Translations under genes and position numbers: made by a program
The notes under the pieces: generated by a model
Told to the model about the DNA's origin: nothing
The model's database searches: none
The model's input: the letters and a program-made list of their open reading frames with translations, nothing else
Shown here: positions 23,808 through 37,800 of the stretch, in pieces
How positions within the stretch are numbered: position 1 is the first letter of the stretch
Layout of the letters: each line of letters starts with the position of its first letter
Assembly (NCBI GenBank): GCA_003640385.1
Contig: RCAB01000218.1
Span: 35,933-99,932, forward strand
Origin: Setaria digitata
Lineage: Eukaryota; Nematoda; Chromadorea; Rhabditida; Setariidae
Direction: 5' to 3'
Length of the DNA: 64,000 nt

Positions 23808-26800
23808 TTTGATTCAAATACCTCAAAAATAATTTAGTGAATGGTTAGAGTGTTTCAAATTAATTGGTCTTTTCCACTAAAATGGTAGCTTTAAATTCTC
23901 CCCTTAAAATTTATTATACACTAAAAAAAGACAATATTTAAAATTGAAACTAAAATTATGCCCAGTTTATACAGTCAAATTTAAAAAGGACTTCTTTTCA
24001 ACTCTTTTTAGTCTTAAATTCAACTTCTTTCTTCGAATCGCTCAACTTCTATATGCAAAAGTGAAAAAAGAAAGGAATGGATAATTACTATGATTAATTA
24101 AATTTTAAAACTCGAGAAATTACTGTAACTAATTGTTGAAAATGTCGTTTAACAATGCTTTACTCAGTAAGCTATATTCACACTAAAGGCATAACACTTT
24201 AAGTAATGACTTCTTTTCAAAATTTCCTAGTTAATGATTTAAAAAAAAAAAAGAAAAGAAAGAAAAAAAGATTTCATCTCAAATCACTGCAGCAAAAAAT
24301 TTTCGGAAGCATTTTGTCGAGAAGAGTTGAGCCTCAAAAACTCTTTAAACAGGTGCAAATAATTTTCTTCCTGTTTTTAATGAAATTTCATTAGGTTACC
24401 AACTATCTGGCAAATTACATACCTTAAAACATTTTTTATAAGACAGCTTAATAAGACAGGAATTTGATGTTCTTTGCTCAGTGGAAACAAAAAAAGTATC
24501 CAAAACGGTTTAGGAGGAGGAAAAAGATTTTCAAAAATCAAAAAAGTTATCAAATGACACAAATAAAAATTTGAAAAAGTTAAAAAATGAAAATAAAATT
24601 GTTTGTGAGGAAAGGAAAATAAAGGGATAAAAATCAAAAAAAAAGCCAAGTTACAGCCAAAGTAATCATCGTTTTCTGTTGTAAAACTATCACTGAACTT
24701 ATGAGAAACAGGAAAAAAAGGAAGAGAATGTTCAACAATAATAATAAATGAGTAGGTAGATTAGACGAAAAAAATGCACTAATAAAAGCAATTTGCTTTT
24801 TTATCAGTCTAAATTATTAAATTTAGTTGAAATGTTTGGAAAAAAATCTTTTTTTTTTTCAAACACAAATATGGCTGCAAAATATTAATGATTCAAATTA
24901 GAGCTAAGCATATTTAAAATAAATATTTTTTTTTTTGTCTTTGGAAGGAATCAATTAAAAAAGAATTGCTTTGTGTTTGATTTCCACTTGAAGAAAAAGC
25001 AGTATTGTGTATAAGAAAATCACAGCTTACCTTCAAGATCTAGGAGTCCAAAAATTTTCCATCAGACCCGTGAAATTTGATAAGAATGAAATGATGAAAA
25101 TATCATATCAATAATTTATGAAGAAGGTGTAGATATAAATGAAAGGGGAAAAACTCACCCTGTTTGTTTCCTATTCTTTAATTATGTTTTGCAACTGTAG
25201 ATTTTCTCTACTAACCTCTATTTTCGAATGATTTTTTAAAAAATTTAAAAAGAACAAAATTAAAGAAAACGCAACAGAGACAGAAATATTTATTTCTTGC
25301 TCTTATCATAAATAAAAAAATAGAAATTTTGAAAAGCTGTGAGAACTGAATGTTTGGTAAAGCAAATACTCTAATATGACATATGGAATAAAATAAACAG
25401 GTAGACAGGCATGCAGTCGTTCAAAATCTATTCTTCATCAAACTGTGATATAAGAATTGTGAAACCGGAAGAGAAATACATCAGAATAAACAGTGGAGGA
25501 AACTTAAAATCGAGAGGAAGGGGAAAATTGAATGTATTTCTTTATTTGTGAATACTGCAAATATCTTCAATAATTTTTAATAGAAATTTTACTTACCAAA
25601 GAATAAAACTGTCATTGAGTACGAATGGAAATAGCCAAAGTGTCTATTCCGAATGACAAGGCACTCAGTTTCTGAAGCTGAGAGCGGCGAAGATTCAGAA
25701 GTACTCATGGACTTATTTCCTTCATAACGCTGAGTATTTGTACTTCGTTTACGAATGAAGTGGAGAAAAATTTGTTCAAATTACATTCATCTCGCATGAG
25801 AATCGAAAATGCACACTTTCTGGCTGAAGAAGCCGAGAATGTGCATGTGCAGTATTCATTTGCTTCATGCCGTCGAACATTCATTCATCTACTTTTATGT
25901 ATCTAATATTGAGTATCTAAGATTAACGACTGTCAAAGAGTAGCTATGGTAGATTAGAACTCCACCTGCTCTTCCGGAAAATCGCGTAAAAATAGATTTT
26001 GACACAGCAAGAGCAAAATCGGAATAGATTAAACGAATTCTAATGCACAGTAAAAGACGTACTGCATGGGACGCAATTCTTTTCCTTGAAAAAATTTCGA
26101 AAAAATTAAATAGAAAACATTTGTAAATTGGGAAAATTTGTTTCCTTACAACTACGTCTGAAATTCAGCTGTTAATTTTTGTTTGCTTAATTTTCTTTGA
26201 GTCTATTTGCATCATTTCTGGTGATTTGACCCAAAGAGAAATAATGATACCAATAATCACAACTGCGTAGCTAGTTCATTCAGAAGAATAAAAATGGCAT
26301 TTAAATTCAATTAAAATCTCTCTTTTTAATAATTATACTTGCAAAGGAAAAAAGGCAGAAACTGAGCTCAACCATAGAAATATTTTTCTACTCTAATCTG
26401 AAAGATTTTTCTTCCTCCTAAAAAGAAAAACTTCCACAAAATCCACAAAAAGACCTTTTCGCCTTACTAATTTGTCATAAAAAAAATTAAATTTTGCAAA
26501 TTATAGACAAAAATTTTTAAAGTTAAGAGCCTCAACGATGATTTTGATTTGGAATTGACAAGGGGCAATCTGACTGCATACTGTTATATTGTTATTATTA
26601 ATTTAAAAAAAAAAAATTTAAAAAAAAAATTCAAAAAAGCTTTTGTTGCGACTTTTGTCAATCAATTTTCATTTTTGTTTCCCTGATGAACGAACATATG
26701 ATGAGCTTAGCAAGAGTTTATATTATGTCTTGAAAAACTGATAAATAAAGAAGAACGCAAGGATTTCGCAGAATGGTAAATATGATGGTGCTGAGTGAAT

Positions 26801-28582
26801 TAATGGACTAATTATTAAACTAATAAAGTTGAAGAAACAATTGACAACAAATAATACCTTAAATTATGATTTAAGACTCAATTTGTATAAAATTGTCATC
26901 AAAATAAAGAAATGCAAAACATTTATCGGACAAATAAGTATGTGTAAAGAAATGAATGCAAAGTGAAATGTCAATTTGAATGAAAATCAAATTTGTCACA
27001 TTGATTAATAAATTTGTTCGTCATAAATGATTGGATTTTTCTTAAATACATGGAAGATTATCGACATACACCTGGGCGTCTTCTTTTACATTCGCTCATC
27101 TGTCAAATACAAATCTAATAAAAACTGGAGCAAAGGTATACTAGAGAGACGAAACTGGGCATCAATAATTTAAGATGGAAAAGATGAGTAAGGAAGAGAA
27201 ATGAGTATGAAGCATATGTTCAAGTAGTATATCAAACTAAACAACGGCCAAGATTCTATTGCTGAGGCGACAACTAGCAGCTGTAGTATTAATCTAGACT
27301 AAAGTATTGATCGAGACTCAGAAAGCTGTTGATTCGTATCGATCATTGATTGTATAAAAAAGCTTTTAGTTCCATCATTTAGCTTATCTCAAACGAAGCA
27401 TTGTAAACAAACAAGTAAGTTAGTCTGTCTTCACAAGGCAGTTCCAAAAAAAAAAAGGAGATAAACATTCTGGAGAATTGGTTCATAAAATAACGAAACA
27501 ATTTTAACGATGTCCACTAATTCTACCAATAATTATATTATTTTAACCTATCAGCACCAATTTGTGCAAAGAAATTAAAAAATATGCATTTATTTAGGAA
27601 TTATAATTTCATTTGAGTCCATTCAGTGGCTCCAATTTCACTAAAAAATTTTCGGGAAAAAACAACTACTAAACATATTTGTCCTGAAAAGGAAATTTTC
27701 GAAAAAAAAAAAGTTGATATTGCATTTATCTTTTTCCAGGCATTGAACTTTTCAGAATAATTAAAATGACTAGGCTTGCTGGTTGTGTCCAGTGGTTGCT
27801 TGTTAAAATAGTTTTAGTGTAAATTTCTTAAAGTTATTATCAGTTATCAGTTATGATTTGTCATTTGTTGCTAAAAGATTGTTTCCTTTTTGAAATAAAA
27901 TGCGTTTTAAAACTAACTGACCGCGGATTAAATGAAATATTACAAAACACTACGGAAGGTGCAAAGGGTTCATGTTCCAGACGAATAGAGGCATTTCTAA
28001 CCTAACTTTCTTGACTGACAAGTGCGCCCGGATGAGACATTTGCAATCCATCATTAAATTTGTTACATATAATTGCCCAAAAGTTCTTCCCGAAAATGAT
28101 GTAATTTATTTATAGCATAGAATATCTATAATATAATGAAGCATCTGATAATTCATTAGAAACATTTAGTAATGATGAACTGATATGATGAAGTCGAAAG
28201 ATAGATGAACTCGCAGTCAGCGCTTGTCAATGAAATAGATATAAATGATGCTGCCATTAATCCTTTAAATTTCTGCCAAAAAGGCAGAAATTGACCACAG
28301 TCAAACTTAAAATCGAGATTTATAATATTCAGCTATTATTTTCTTCACAATGCATCCATCTTTTCCTACATAAAAAAGAAGAAAACAAAACAAATAAATG
28401 GATACTGTTCATGGTCAGATTTGAATTTGAAAGTTTTGTCACTTTGTGGCTTTCTCAGAAATTTTTACTAAATTCGGTGAATTTGAATTTCGAATTCGAG
28501 GGATGCACTGGTCACAGAAGAAAGAAAGAATGAGAGAAAGAAATAGCAAGAGATATGTAGCAAGAGATATACACTGATAATT
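23808..28582. other. Mostly non-coding region upstream of the esterase-like gene
   Basis: About 4.8 kb between the esterase-like start and the 3' end of the multi-pass membrane gene, all on the same strand sense. It should hold the esterase-like promoter. A TTTTGAG acceptor-like site about 15 bp upstream of its ATG could be a spliced-leader or 5' exon acceptor. A good GTAAGC donor on the minus strand near 25030 could end a 5' untranslated exon. One orphan coding-like exon is listed separately (25597-25708). The rest shows poly(A)/poly(T) runs and no supported gene. Confidence 0.5.
25597..25708 (-). CDS. Orphan candidate first exon
   Basis: An ATG on the minus strand at 25708-25706 opens 37 codons beginning MSTSESSPLSASETE and ending HSYSMTVLFF. 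A strong GTAAGT donor follows, leaving one base in phase 1. The Ser-rich start and more even codon use stand out from the surrounding AT-rich DNA. I could not find its next exon. Its phase matches the second exon of the esterase-like gene (23527-23382), so it could be an alternative 5' exon that replaces the signal peptide. It could also belong to an unknown gene or be chance. Confidence 0.35.
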
Positions 28583-31500
28583 TCAAAAGAAAACATAATC
28601 ATTGTGATAATTTATCTGACCCATATAATGCTTCTTATTGTTGTATAAACCGCAATCAATTAATGCATTCCATTTAACAGTCCACGTACGATCACATGCT
28701 GTGTAATATGGCCAAGCTAATTCATTAATTTCACTTATAAACCTCCTAAATATTTTAAATTTCAATCATTCATCAGTTGACACATTTGTGAAATTTGAAA
28801 AGCCTAAAAAAGGGGAAAAGAAAACTGAGCAATTAATTTTCTGCAATGAAATATTGTTTAAAAAAAAGAAAATATTTTTCCACGATCCCCAAGAATGGAA
28901 AATTTTTCATTTTTTTTTTTTAATTTAGACTTAAAGAATAGTCACTCAGTTACTATGGCAAGTAACTAAATGGAAATAGATTGCATGCGATATTTAACAA
29001 TACTTTAACGCCCTTTAATTTTGAAAATCTTCAAAAATCAAAATGAAAGAATTTTAGAAATTACCAATCTGTTTTATTTCCAGGAACACAGATGTAACTT
29101 TGCGGTGATGCATTTTTATGCTGCAGCAAAACATAGTCATAATATAATGTATGGCGAGGATTCTGGCGATCGCTTTCGTATTCCATCCATATTTTTGTTG
29201 AAATAGCCTTAAAAAAAAATTATTTGGTAGAATTTAGCACAAACTTTGATAGCTAGTAGTAATTCTTGGTTTACAGTTTGATAGGCATCTTTGGCTTATT
29301 TTAATAAATAAATTTGACCTAATCATCAAGGAAATCAGCTTTAAAATAAAATGATGAAGAGAAAAATAATGCGAAATTTTCGAATTCTACAAAGAAGTAC
29401 AGGACTTACTAGAATTTGTTTTCCAGTTAATGTTAATCGTGTTTGCCAAGTTCCGGCTTCTTGTCTGTTAAGTCCGATCTTGAAACCACCATCTTCCCAA
29501 ATAGGCTTACAAGTATATTTTAATTCTGGGGTACTCAAATGTTCCTTGTGATTTGTTTCAATGCTAGCTTGGATTGTCTTCTCGGATGACGAAACTGCTA
29601 CACAGACCTGAAATGCAATCTCATCATTGGAAATACCTTGACGTTAATTACTTACTTATTTGCGACATTTTATTAGCACAAAGAGATATATACCTGTCCA
29701 GGCACTCATGCAGTCAAGTTTGCAGTACACTTTTTGCATAATGTCTTTATTTATTTTTTAACATTTAGTATTTTAATTCGTGGAAATTAAATAATTTCTA
29801 TACCAGTGAAAATGCTAAAGCGAAAAAACAAACGTGGCTTATTTCGAATGCGATTTGATTGTTACCAAACCCATGTACAGATGATAATAAAATAACATTC
29901 AGAATAAATAAAATTGTTGTCAAAAGCAACGATGTGATAAATAATGTCCAATGGAATCCTTGCGAACAAAACCTGTAGGTAAAATGCATTTTTGCTTGCT
30001 GTTAAGTAACATGGTAATTACACTGAGTTAATTAGTAAGACGTATGGGTGTAAAGTGGTATGTACCTGACGAAAGATTTTGAGCATTTATGGCGATGATA
30101 GAAACTTCTTGAGCTGCAGATGTAATGATAACAGCATGGTGCGCAACATGATAGTACTGATAATATATATATAATAATCGTTAACAAGGATGTCAAAATA
30201 ATCTTCAAAATTGGTGCCAATAAGAATTGCAGCTGAAACAAAAGTTTAGATATAAAGTGTTTATGCGAAACAAAATATTCAGTGATTTCGAAAAGGTTAA
30301 CTTGATAACGAAGTTTGATAAAATTTGTTAGGTAATTGACTTCACACCTTAAATAATGGGCGTTGTTTATCGAATTTCAGGAGTGAAGTTTGTTGTTCAT
30401 AACTCTCCTCTGGTGGTTTTCCATAAATCTTCCGGACGCTGTATCTGACTGGCCATAACTCATCGTAATCACTCAAGCGTCCACCATCCCTTGAAAGTTA
30501 TAAAAGTTAGTATCCCTTAAAATCCTGCAAATTTTGAATCTCACTAAGTACAAAATTGTAACTTATTAATTAACTACTCCTTCGTTAATTTATAAATTTA
30601 TTTATTCAGCAGTTAAGTTCGTCAAATGATGATACTTCTGGCTCAAATTGACTTTGACTTGTTCATAAAGAGTAGGCTGTCGCATGATCGTAATGGCACG
30701 TGATGTTGGCTTCAACGGAAATATCATTCGGCGATATGCGAAATATAACATTACCAAACGCCATAGAATGCTTACCGTTGTTGCCGATGATGATACTATC
30801 AGTGGCCATTGGCGAATCTATGATTCTTGCTTTTTGAAATTTAAAAATAGGAACTATCAGATTTATATCAGATCTTCTGCTACAAATTTCATTATATATT
30901 GCAAATCTTTATTGTTAATTATCAACTATTAACTGATCAATATGTTCTAACTGAACTTTCACCTCTTCTAAGACTTTCGAATATCACAATGAATTGACAG
31001 TATACATATCTGCGTAAATTAAAAAAGGGAACTAAAAGTTCTGCAGTGAATTATGTTTTCTTCTAGCATGCGAAACAAACTTGTGGGCCAACACAGCGAC
31101 AAGCAGTGATAAAAACGAAATTCATAACTGTCAAAGGCATATCATGAAGAATCATAAATAGGAAAGCTATTCGGAAATTATTAAATGCCTGAAAAAATTT
31201 ATCATTTAGAAATTTTATTGTTCAGTGGTGTGACGTCATTTCCTCGTCTTATTCTTACGGTATATTTATTGATCCTCTGTTTTTGTCTTAATTACTAATG
31301 CTAACAAGGGCCCAGCAGCAAATGTTTTTTCTGTTTTCGCGGCAGTACAACTTCCGACAAATACAACCGCCACACTTATTAATTAACTTCTTTGTTGTTA
31401 TTTACAAATTCTAAAACTTATTTGTTGAACTCAATTTGAAACTTAATTATTTGATTTAGATGTTATAGACTTAAAAAGAAAAATAAACCTGAATCCACTG

Positions 31501-34500
31501 CACAAATGCCTCATAAATAACAGCAAAACCACTACGATATGGTGCAATATCAAGACGATGAGCAAAAGCATTTTCAACGCAAAGTACCTGAAGTTTTAAA
31601 TGAAAAAAAAAAAAAACTATTCAAAGGTTTTTTAAATTCTTCAAATTGAATAAAATTCAAGAACTTCAAGTTTAGTTCGATTAAATTCCTTGATTTCGTT
31701 TAGAAATTGGATATAGTACTTTCGACATTAACAATGAACATGTTTTAAACAAAATTTTAGACTATTTTTTTTCCAAATTCCTAGCCAACTAAAGACAGTT
31801 CTTTACAACTTATTATCTTAAAAACTTTGATAATGGTAAGCCTGCTGATTATTGAAATTTAATTTCCATTTCGAACAAACTTTAACCAACTGGGATCACA
31901 GGTAAATTGAAAACTTGTTGTTTTGTCTCTAAAATGTATACTCATTTTCTAAATATGGTGATTAAACATTAAGTGACCAGAAGCTTATGGTTTCAGTATT
32001 ATAAATAAAGTGAATTCACACAAATTCAGTGTTTTTCTGGGCAGCAAATAATGTCTACTCTTCGAAAGGACCACTTAATTAGAAAAAGGAAGCATTTCTT
32101 CAGACAATTATTTAAAATTCCAAAGAGGCATGGATTTCTAATCACTGAAGAATGACTGTAAATAATGGACCATGAAGGCATTTGAAGCGGAACTTCACAT
32201 ATTTATTTTCACCAAATTGAAATGTCGTCATTTTTTATATGAAACTTGATTTATTAATCAGTGTCTCTTGAATGTGAGTGATAACCACTAATGCATTAAG
32301 TACTTTGCTCATTTTATAGCTATGATCACTAACTCAACGTACTGACACTACCAAAAGACTTAAGTTTACTTTTTCAAGCTTTTCTTAAGATTTAGATCCA
32401 AATTAACTATTATTTTTAATTGCTAATTAAAGTTAACCAACCAACAGCAGTGATGTTAGCATTGAGCCAAAAACAGTAGTCGAAACAAGCGCGACAACAA
32501 GCCAAGTCTTTAGTGGAAATGACGTAACATAGCCACGAAGGGTGAAATAGACAAAAAGCCAATCGCATACGTCGGTGATCGAATAAATGACAAAACTGAT
32601 AGCATATAATGCATGCATCGTGCGACCTAACGTAGTATATTTATTCATATTTCTCAATTCACTTGGATTTTAGTGAATAATTATTAAATTAATTTTGCCT
32701 ACCACATCTGCACATTTTTTATTTCTATGTTCAGAAGATTTTTTTGTACTGCAAATTTTGATAAAATGACGTTAACAGTATAAAATCAGACTGCTAAACT
32801 TGTGATAGCTAGAGGCGATGCGAAATATTTCTCATAAAATCTTACGAACGACGACAAAAAAGTAAAAATTGTGATTATCTTTCCCTTCAGTCATCTGTCC
32901 TGGGACTTTTTCAATATTATTAACATTGGCTACTATAACTTGCTGCCATAATTTTCAAAAAAAATTTAGGATATTTTACAAAAAATTTCTCATCCTTTCA
33001 TTTATCTACAAAAATTAAGGAAAGATTACGAGGGCAAGGACGAAAATTATGTGATAGAATATAATAATGAAGACAATAAAATAAGCAACAAACTTTGTAT
33101 TCGACTTGGCATTTTTTTGAAATTTTTAAAAACGATGTGGAATAAAGCGTTAATATTCGAAAGTCATTAACTCCTTCAAAGTATGAAGTGATTGAAGTAT
33201 TTCGAGAGACCTAACATTCTTGACAGTAAGTTGTTTCCCACTTTGAATTAGTTGCCGAAACAAAGCAGAAAAAAGAAATGAAATGAAAAGGCGGAGAGAT
33301 ATGAAATAGAACTGACATAAAATTTAATTTATATCTGTGGCAGAAAACGACAAGAAGAAAAGGAAACAGACAGCAAGAATTGATTGAGAATTTAAGATTT
33401 ATTAGAAATGAATAAGACTTTTAAATTTCAGTTATCATTCAGCATGTTATTTTAACTTTGAATGGATAGGGTTGTAACTAAAAATTAAATTTTGTTTAGA
33501 TTTTTAGTGGGACCAGAAAGTTTGCCTACACAGAAAACGACAAAGGTGGTAGCTTTCTTTAACTTAATTTTGAAGTATACGAATTATTAAGCAGTAAACT
33601 GTCACCTATTGCATTTATGGATTGAAAAAGTATTGAGTTGAATTGAATTTGCAGTGCTCCGCAGCAGAATCTTGCAACTATATACTTCTTGATTCTGTTA
33701 TTATTTTATTACTACTGCTATTATATTTATTACTCATTGCATTGATTATTATTATCATAATTACCACTATCATTATTAGTTATTATTGTTACAACCATTT
33801 TTATTATCAGCAAGAGTGTTTACTTTTTAGCATCATTATTTTAAAGACTTGTTTTTCACCTTTTCTCAAAATATGACTGTTGTTAGTTCTTGAGGCTTTG
33901 GCTACCAAAGTTCTTTTATCAGAATATTGTAATATATAAAGAAGCAAGTTTTGTTTATCATAGATAATTTATCATGTGTAGGCCAAGAATTCAACAGAGC
34001 ATAGATGATCTATGTGCTCCATTTCTTGACTTTTCATTATTGCTCACTTCGCTTGTAAACACTTTAAGACATTTTCTAGAACAACGATAGCCGTAAGTCC
34101 TAGCACTGATAGTAATAATTAGTTGTTATCAGTATGAAATGGAAATTCAGCAAATGATAAATGCTGGTGCTCACAAACATGAAGATTAAGATGCAACTGA
34201 AGATGCATTTTGAATTTAGTTAATGTGCATTGCACATTCTCGAGAACATTCAAGTTCCTGATAAAGCACAATCCGATCCGTGAAATTAGTTATAACTCCG
34301 TTTTTGTTTACTTTTTGACGAAAAATCGATAAAAGTAGAATTCAGTTTAACCAATTTGTTTCATATCAGTGACATTTAACATTTATCACTTTCTTAGTTC
34401 TCTCATTATTTTCCTCTTTTTAAGGTTCAAATTTCTGTAAATTTCTACCGAATTAAAAAATATTATAAAATATCTGACAAGATGTAGTAAGCACGGCAAT

Positions 34501-34811
34501 TAAATGCTTAGTTAATGGAACCTTTAAAACTTTGGTAATTTAGATTTCGCCGGATATATTAAATTTATCTTTAACAGCAAGCCGTTACAAAATAATTTGC
34601 CGATTTTTCGACAGGTATTTACTTACATTCTAACCATAATGAATGTATAAATGCAAAACAAACCGTTTAGTAGTGGAAAACTGGGCCCGTGAAATACGAA
34701 GCCTGGAGTATACAAAGTGTGAAGTAGCATCAAAACATTCCCGGAACTAGAGATCGATAGTGATATCGGATTGACGGAATCTGATGATCCTGCTGCTTCT
34801 GGCACCGACAT
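28583..34811 (-). CDS. Multi-pass membrane protein of unknown function (about 8 TM segments)
   Basis: Eleven phase-consistent exons: 34811-34627, 32652-32442, 31587-31489, 31188-31081, 30817-30636, 30489-30348, 30232-30066, 29972-29804, 29607-29410, 29207-29065, 28745-28583. The product is 588 residues, starting MSVPEAAGSSDSVNP. Hydrophobic segments lie near residues 45-62, 75-97, 110-136, 170-194, 205-229, 310-339, 373-396 and 408-428. A hydrophilic loop (about 235-308) contains DYDELWPVRYSVRKIYGKPP. A Cys-rich patch follows segment six (SCCAPCCYHYICSS). The last 160 residues are soluble, with Trp and Cys scattered (TCKPIWEDGGF, WPYYTACDRTWTVKWNAL). The N-terminal half is loosely reminiscent of TMEM26: an HDMPL turn in a helix, and a Trp-Arg pair in the next hydrophobic segment. 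I do not assign it. Intron 1 is about 2 kb and its acceptor (TTGAG) is the weakest, so an extra small exon there is possible. Confidence 0.82.
33693..33805. repeat. Imperfect TTA/ATT trinucleotide-rich stretch
   Basis: A run of TTATTA, ATTATT and related units with interruptions inside intron 1 of the multi-pass membrane gene. It produces a Leu/Ile-rich open frame on the plus strand that I regard as spurious. Confidence 0.7.
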
Positions 34812-37800
34812 CTCAACAATCAGTCTCTTGATTGCAGCACTCTATTGATACTATTCACATGATAGATATCATATCAATATCAATAATTAGTTTAAAAAGG
34901 AACACCATTATTGTACAGCGTGGAAGACTAGCACCGAATGTCATTAGCGGTGCAGACATTAATTCAAAAATGATCCGCACAAAGAGCGAAATAATTCAGT
35001 ATTTGAGTAGACGGTGTGTTAAACAATTTCTAATTATGATGAGTTTAATGGATGAGAAAGATGTTGCAGTGCTAAGAAGGAAAAACAAATGCTTTTCATA
35101 ATGATAAGTAGTAAAGACAAAATATTTATGTGAAGAAACAATGTCTTCAAATATTCTTTTCCTTATTTATGAATGGAAAAAATTAAACTTTAAAATTAAA
35201 TTTTCTAGCAGAGGCAGCTAAAAATTCATGCGTATGCAAAGAATTTGTTAAAATGGTCAAAGAGTAATATGAGAATCAGTTTTGGGCCAATTAATGAAGT
35301 ATTCATGTGCTACTAGCCACACTATGATCGATAATTCTAGAACCATTAGTTTCTTCATCCTTCACTCTATGATTTCTCATTAAATTATATCCTTATTCAT
35401 TCTTTATGATAACCTTTTTGCACTGACAATTTTTAGCTTAAATTAATTAAAATGTAGAAAGATTTTACTTGAAGCATAACAGAATTTGAAAGCGTACTGA
35501 AATGATTAATTTCAGTAAAATTTGAATTTTTATTCAAAATGTTGATTTAACAGGTTATAATCATTACTTAACATTTTGCACCGTTATGACAATTTGAAAT
35601 AAAATTGCGCTGAAAATTTGAGTTTGAGCAATGCTATAAAATCTTTACAAAGTACTCACTTCTTCAACTAAGACTTGAACATATTGCTATTAGACTAGTC
35701 CGCATCAGCTTCTTGATAATCATAAAAAATGTGCTGCAAAATCGGTAAATTTGCTAATTCAAAAATTAGTATGGTACGAAAATGATAGACAAGACTAAAT
35801 ACAAATATGCAGCAAGATTTTAGTGGAAGTATGTTTAAAATGATTCTTGGAAGGACTATGAACATACTCGAGACCTTGCCGCTTGAAAATAAAATTTGAA
35901 AGCCCCAAATGCTTTCAATTTTTATATAATATTAATCACAATTCTAATTTATAGTAAATAAAATGAGAAATAGAAGTTATTAGACTAATTGTTGCAATAT
36001 TTCATCGATAAGCTGCAAAATTGACATTATTCTTTCAACATTCAGCACTAATGTATTCTTATTAAAATTTTTATAATTAGTCTGATAATTATCTGCGCCT
36101 AGAAAGGAAAAAATGAAGTGGAATGTGAGCTAAGTAATTTGAATAGGTTATTTATCTTCTTGAGAATAGTCTAACCTAGCTTTTTACTCTTGTTGAATGA
36201 TTATATGAAGTTTCTTTTCCATAAATATCTTCAGCTACTTTATTTTCATTTTGGAATGAATTTTAAGAATGCTGCTTTTCAAGAAATTTAAACTTTTGAA
36301 TCTGTGCAAAAGATGATCTAGATGCATTATGCTGTTTTTTCAAAAGTTTCAATGTAAACTTATTATTAAATAGCTAACTTTATAACCTAAATTTAGTTAA
36401 CATAAATTATTTGGTTTTCCTTATTTAAATCGATATTATTGTTATTCATCATTTTACTGCAAGGAGATCAAGAAATTAAATTTTAGAAATGCGTTCGTTC
36501 TTCATTACTCAATTACATTTTCCTAGAAAGAAACCAAACCCCACTGTTGGAAAATTAGCGAATGCCAATGCGAATTTTATAATATAATTTTGCAGTTCAC
36601 ACTTATAAGGAAAAATTTGCAAACTTTTAATACATGAAAAAGTATTGCTGTCAGATAAGAAATTAGAGGAAAATCTTTTTATGTGAAGCAGTTAAGGGCA
36701 AAAAACCATTTTAGCATTATGAAAGAAATCGAATTTTTCAAAAAATGAAGAAAAAAAAATTACAAGGGAAGAAAGATTGAGGTATGCAAGCAGCATTTTT
36801 GTTGACAGACAATTTGGCCAGAAAATAGCATATATTGAATTCTTTAAAAGATGGACTTGAAAATGAAGCATAATTTTTAAACAGAATGTCTATCAAAGGA
36901 GCAAAAATTGTGCCTGTCTAGTTCATCCTATTCATCTATCTATACATGTCTCTGTCTTGATCTAACTGCATTCTTAGCAACTTGGTACTAACAACCAGGC
37001 TTTCTGCTTTTCCTAAGTTACAAATTCATAAATCGTTGTCAATTCTCATGGGGTGAAATTTTTGCTTTCTCCTCTGCTCCCCTAAGCATATAACAATTCT
37101 CCAATGCCAGCAAAATGTCCTAACCATTTACTACAACCAGATGTTTAAACGGAACGTTTTGGTAATTTCCAAATTTAAATCTCTTCTAACTATTTTGTAA
37201 TAACAATCAATTATTAGTAATGAACAGATTTGCTAATGATTGATTGCCACTATTAGCATTTAAATTCGATTTGATTTCAATTTTGGTAATAATACTTCTG
37301 CTAATTGTATAAACATTGTTAGAAATATTTCAATACGAATGTAACGCATGCTACTGCTTTACACTCAACTATCATATCTTGAATTACTAATAAGCACCAC
37401 AGACTAACCTTTACTACGGTCAGTCTTCGATGCTTTTGAAATTTCAGAGTTCATTTTAGGCAACTTCTCATATTTCAGCATTTTGATATCATAAATTCAA
37501 GAAAAGTTACGAATTATAAAACGAATTAATGTGCAGTCGAGAGTATCGAGTATCGCGAATTTCCGCATATCTTTTGTTGACAAATAAGAAAGTTTGACTG
37601 TAAACATTCTGCATGACAGTGATGATTGGATTTAAAATGAATGACTAATTGTCAAGTAAAATATTTCATAACAAATCATTTCTGAAATTTCTTGAGTCAT
37701 GAACGGAATAAAATCAGCGTAGTTAAACGGATGACAAGCAAGGACAACAGTTAATGAGGTTTTCTACACATATCATTTGTATTACAGTAGTTTTATTTTA

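Noticed and set aside
29021..29206. 61-residue plus-strand frame
   Set aside because: It is antisense to the well-supported exon 29207-29065.
29690..29745. Possible micro-exon between two exons of the multi-pass gene
   Set aside because: It has a good donor, but inclusion breaks the frame. Direct joining of 29804 to 29607 is in phase and gives a continuous membrane segment.
30684..30932. 82-residue plus-strand frame (VMARDVGFNGNIIRRY)
   Set aside because: It is the antisense shadow of the multi-pass gene exon 30817-30636, whose minus-strand frame joins its neighbours in phase.
33643..33876. Leu/Ile-rich plus-strand frame resembling a membrane protein
   Set aside because: It reads through a TTA/ATT low-complexity stretch inside an intron of a minus-strand gene.
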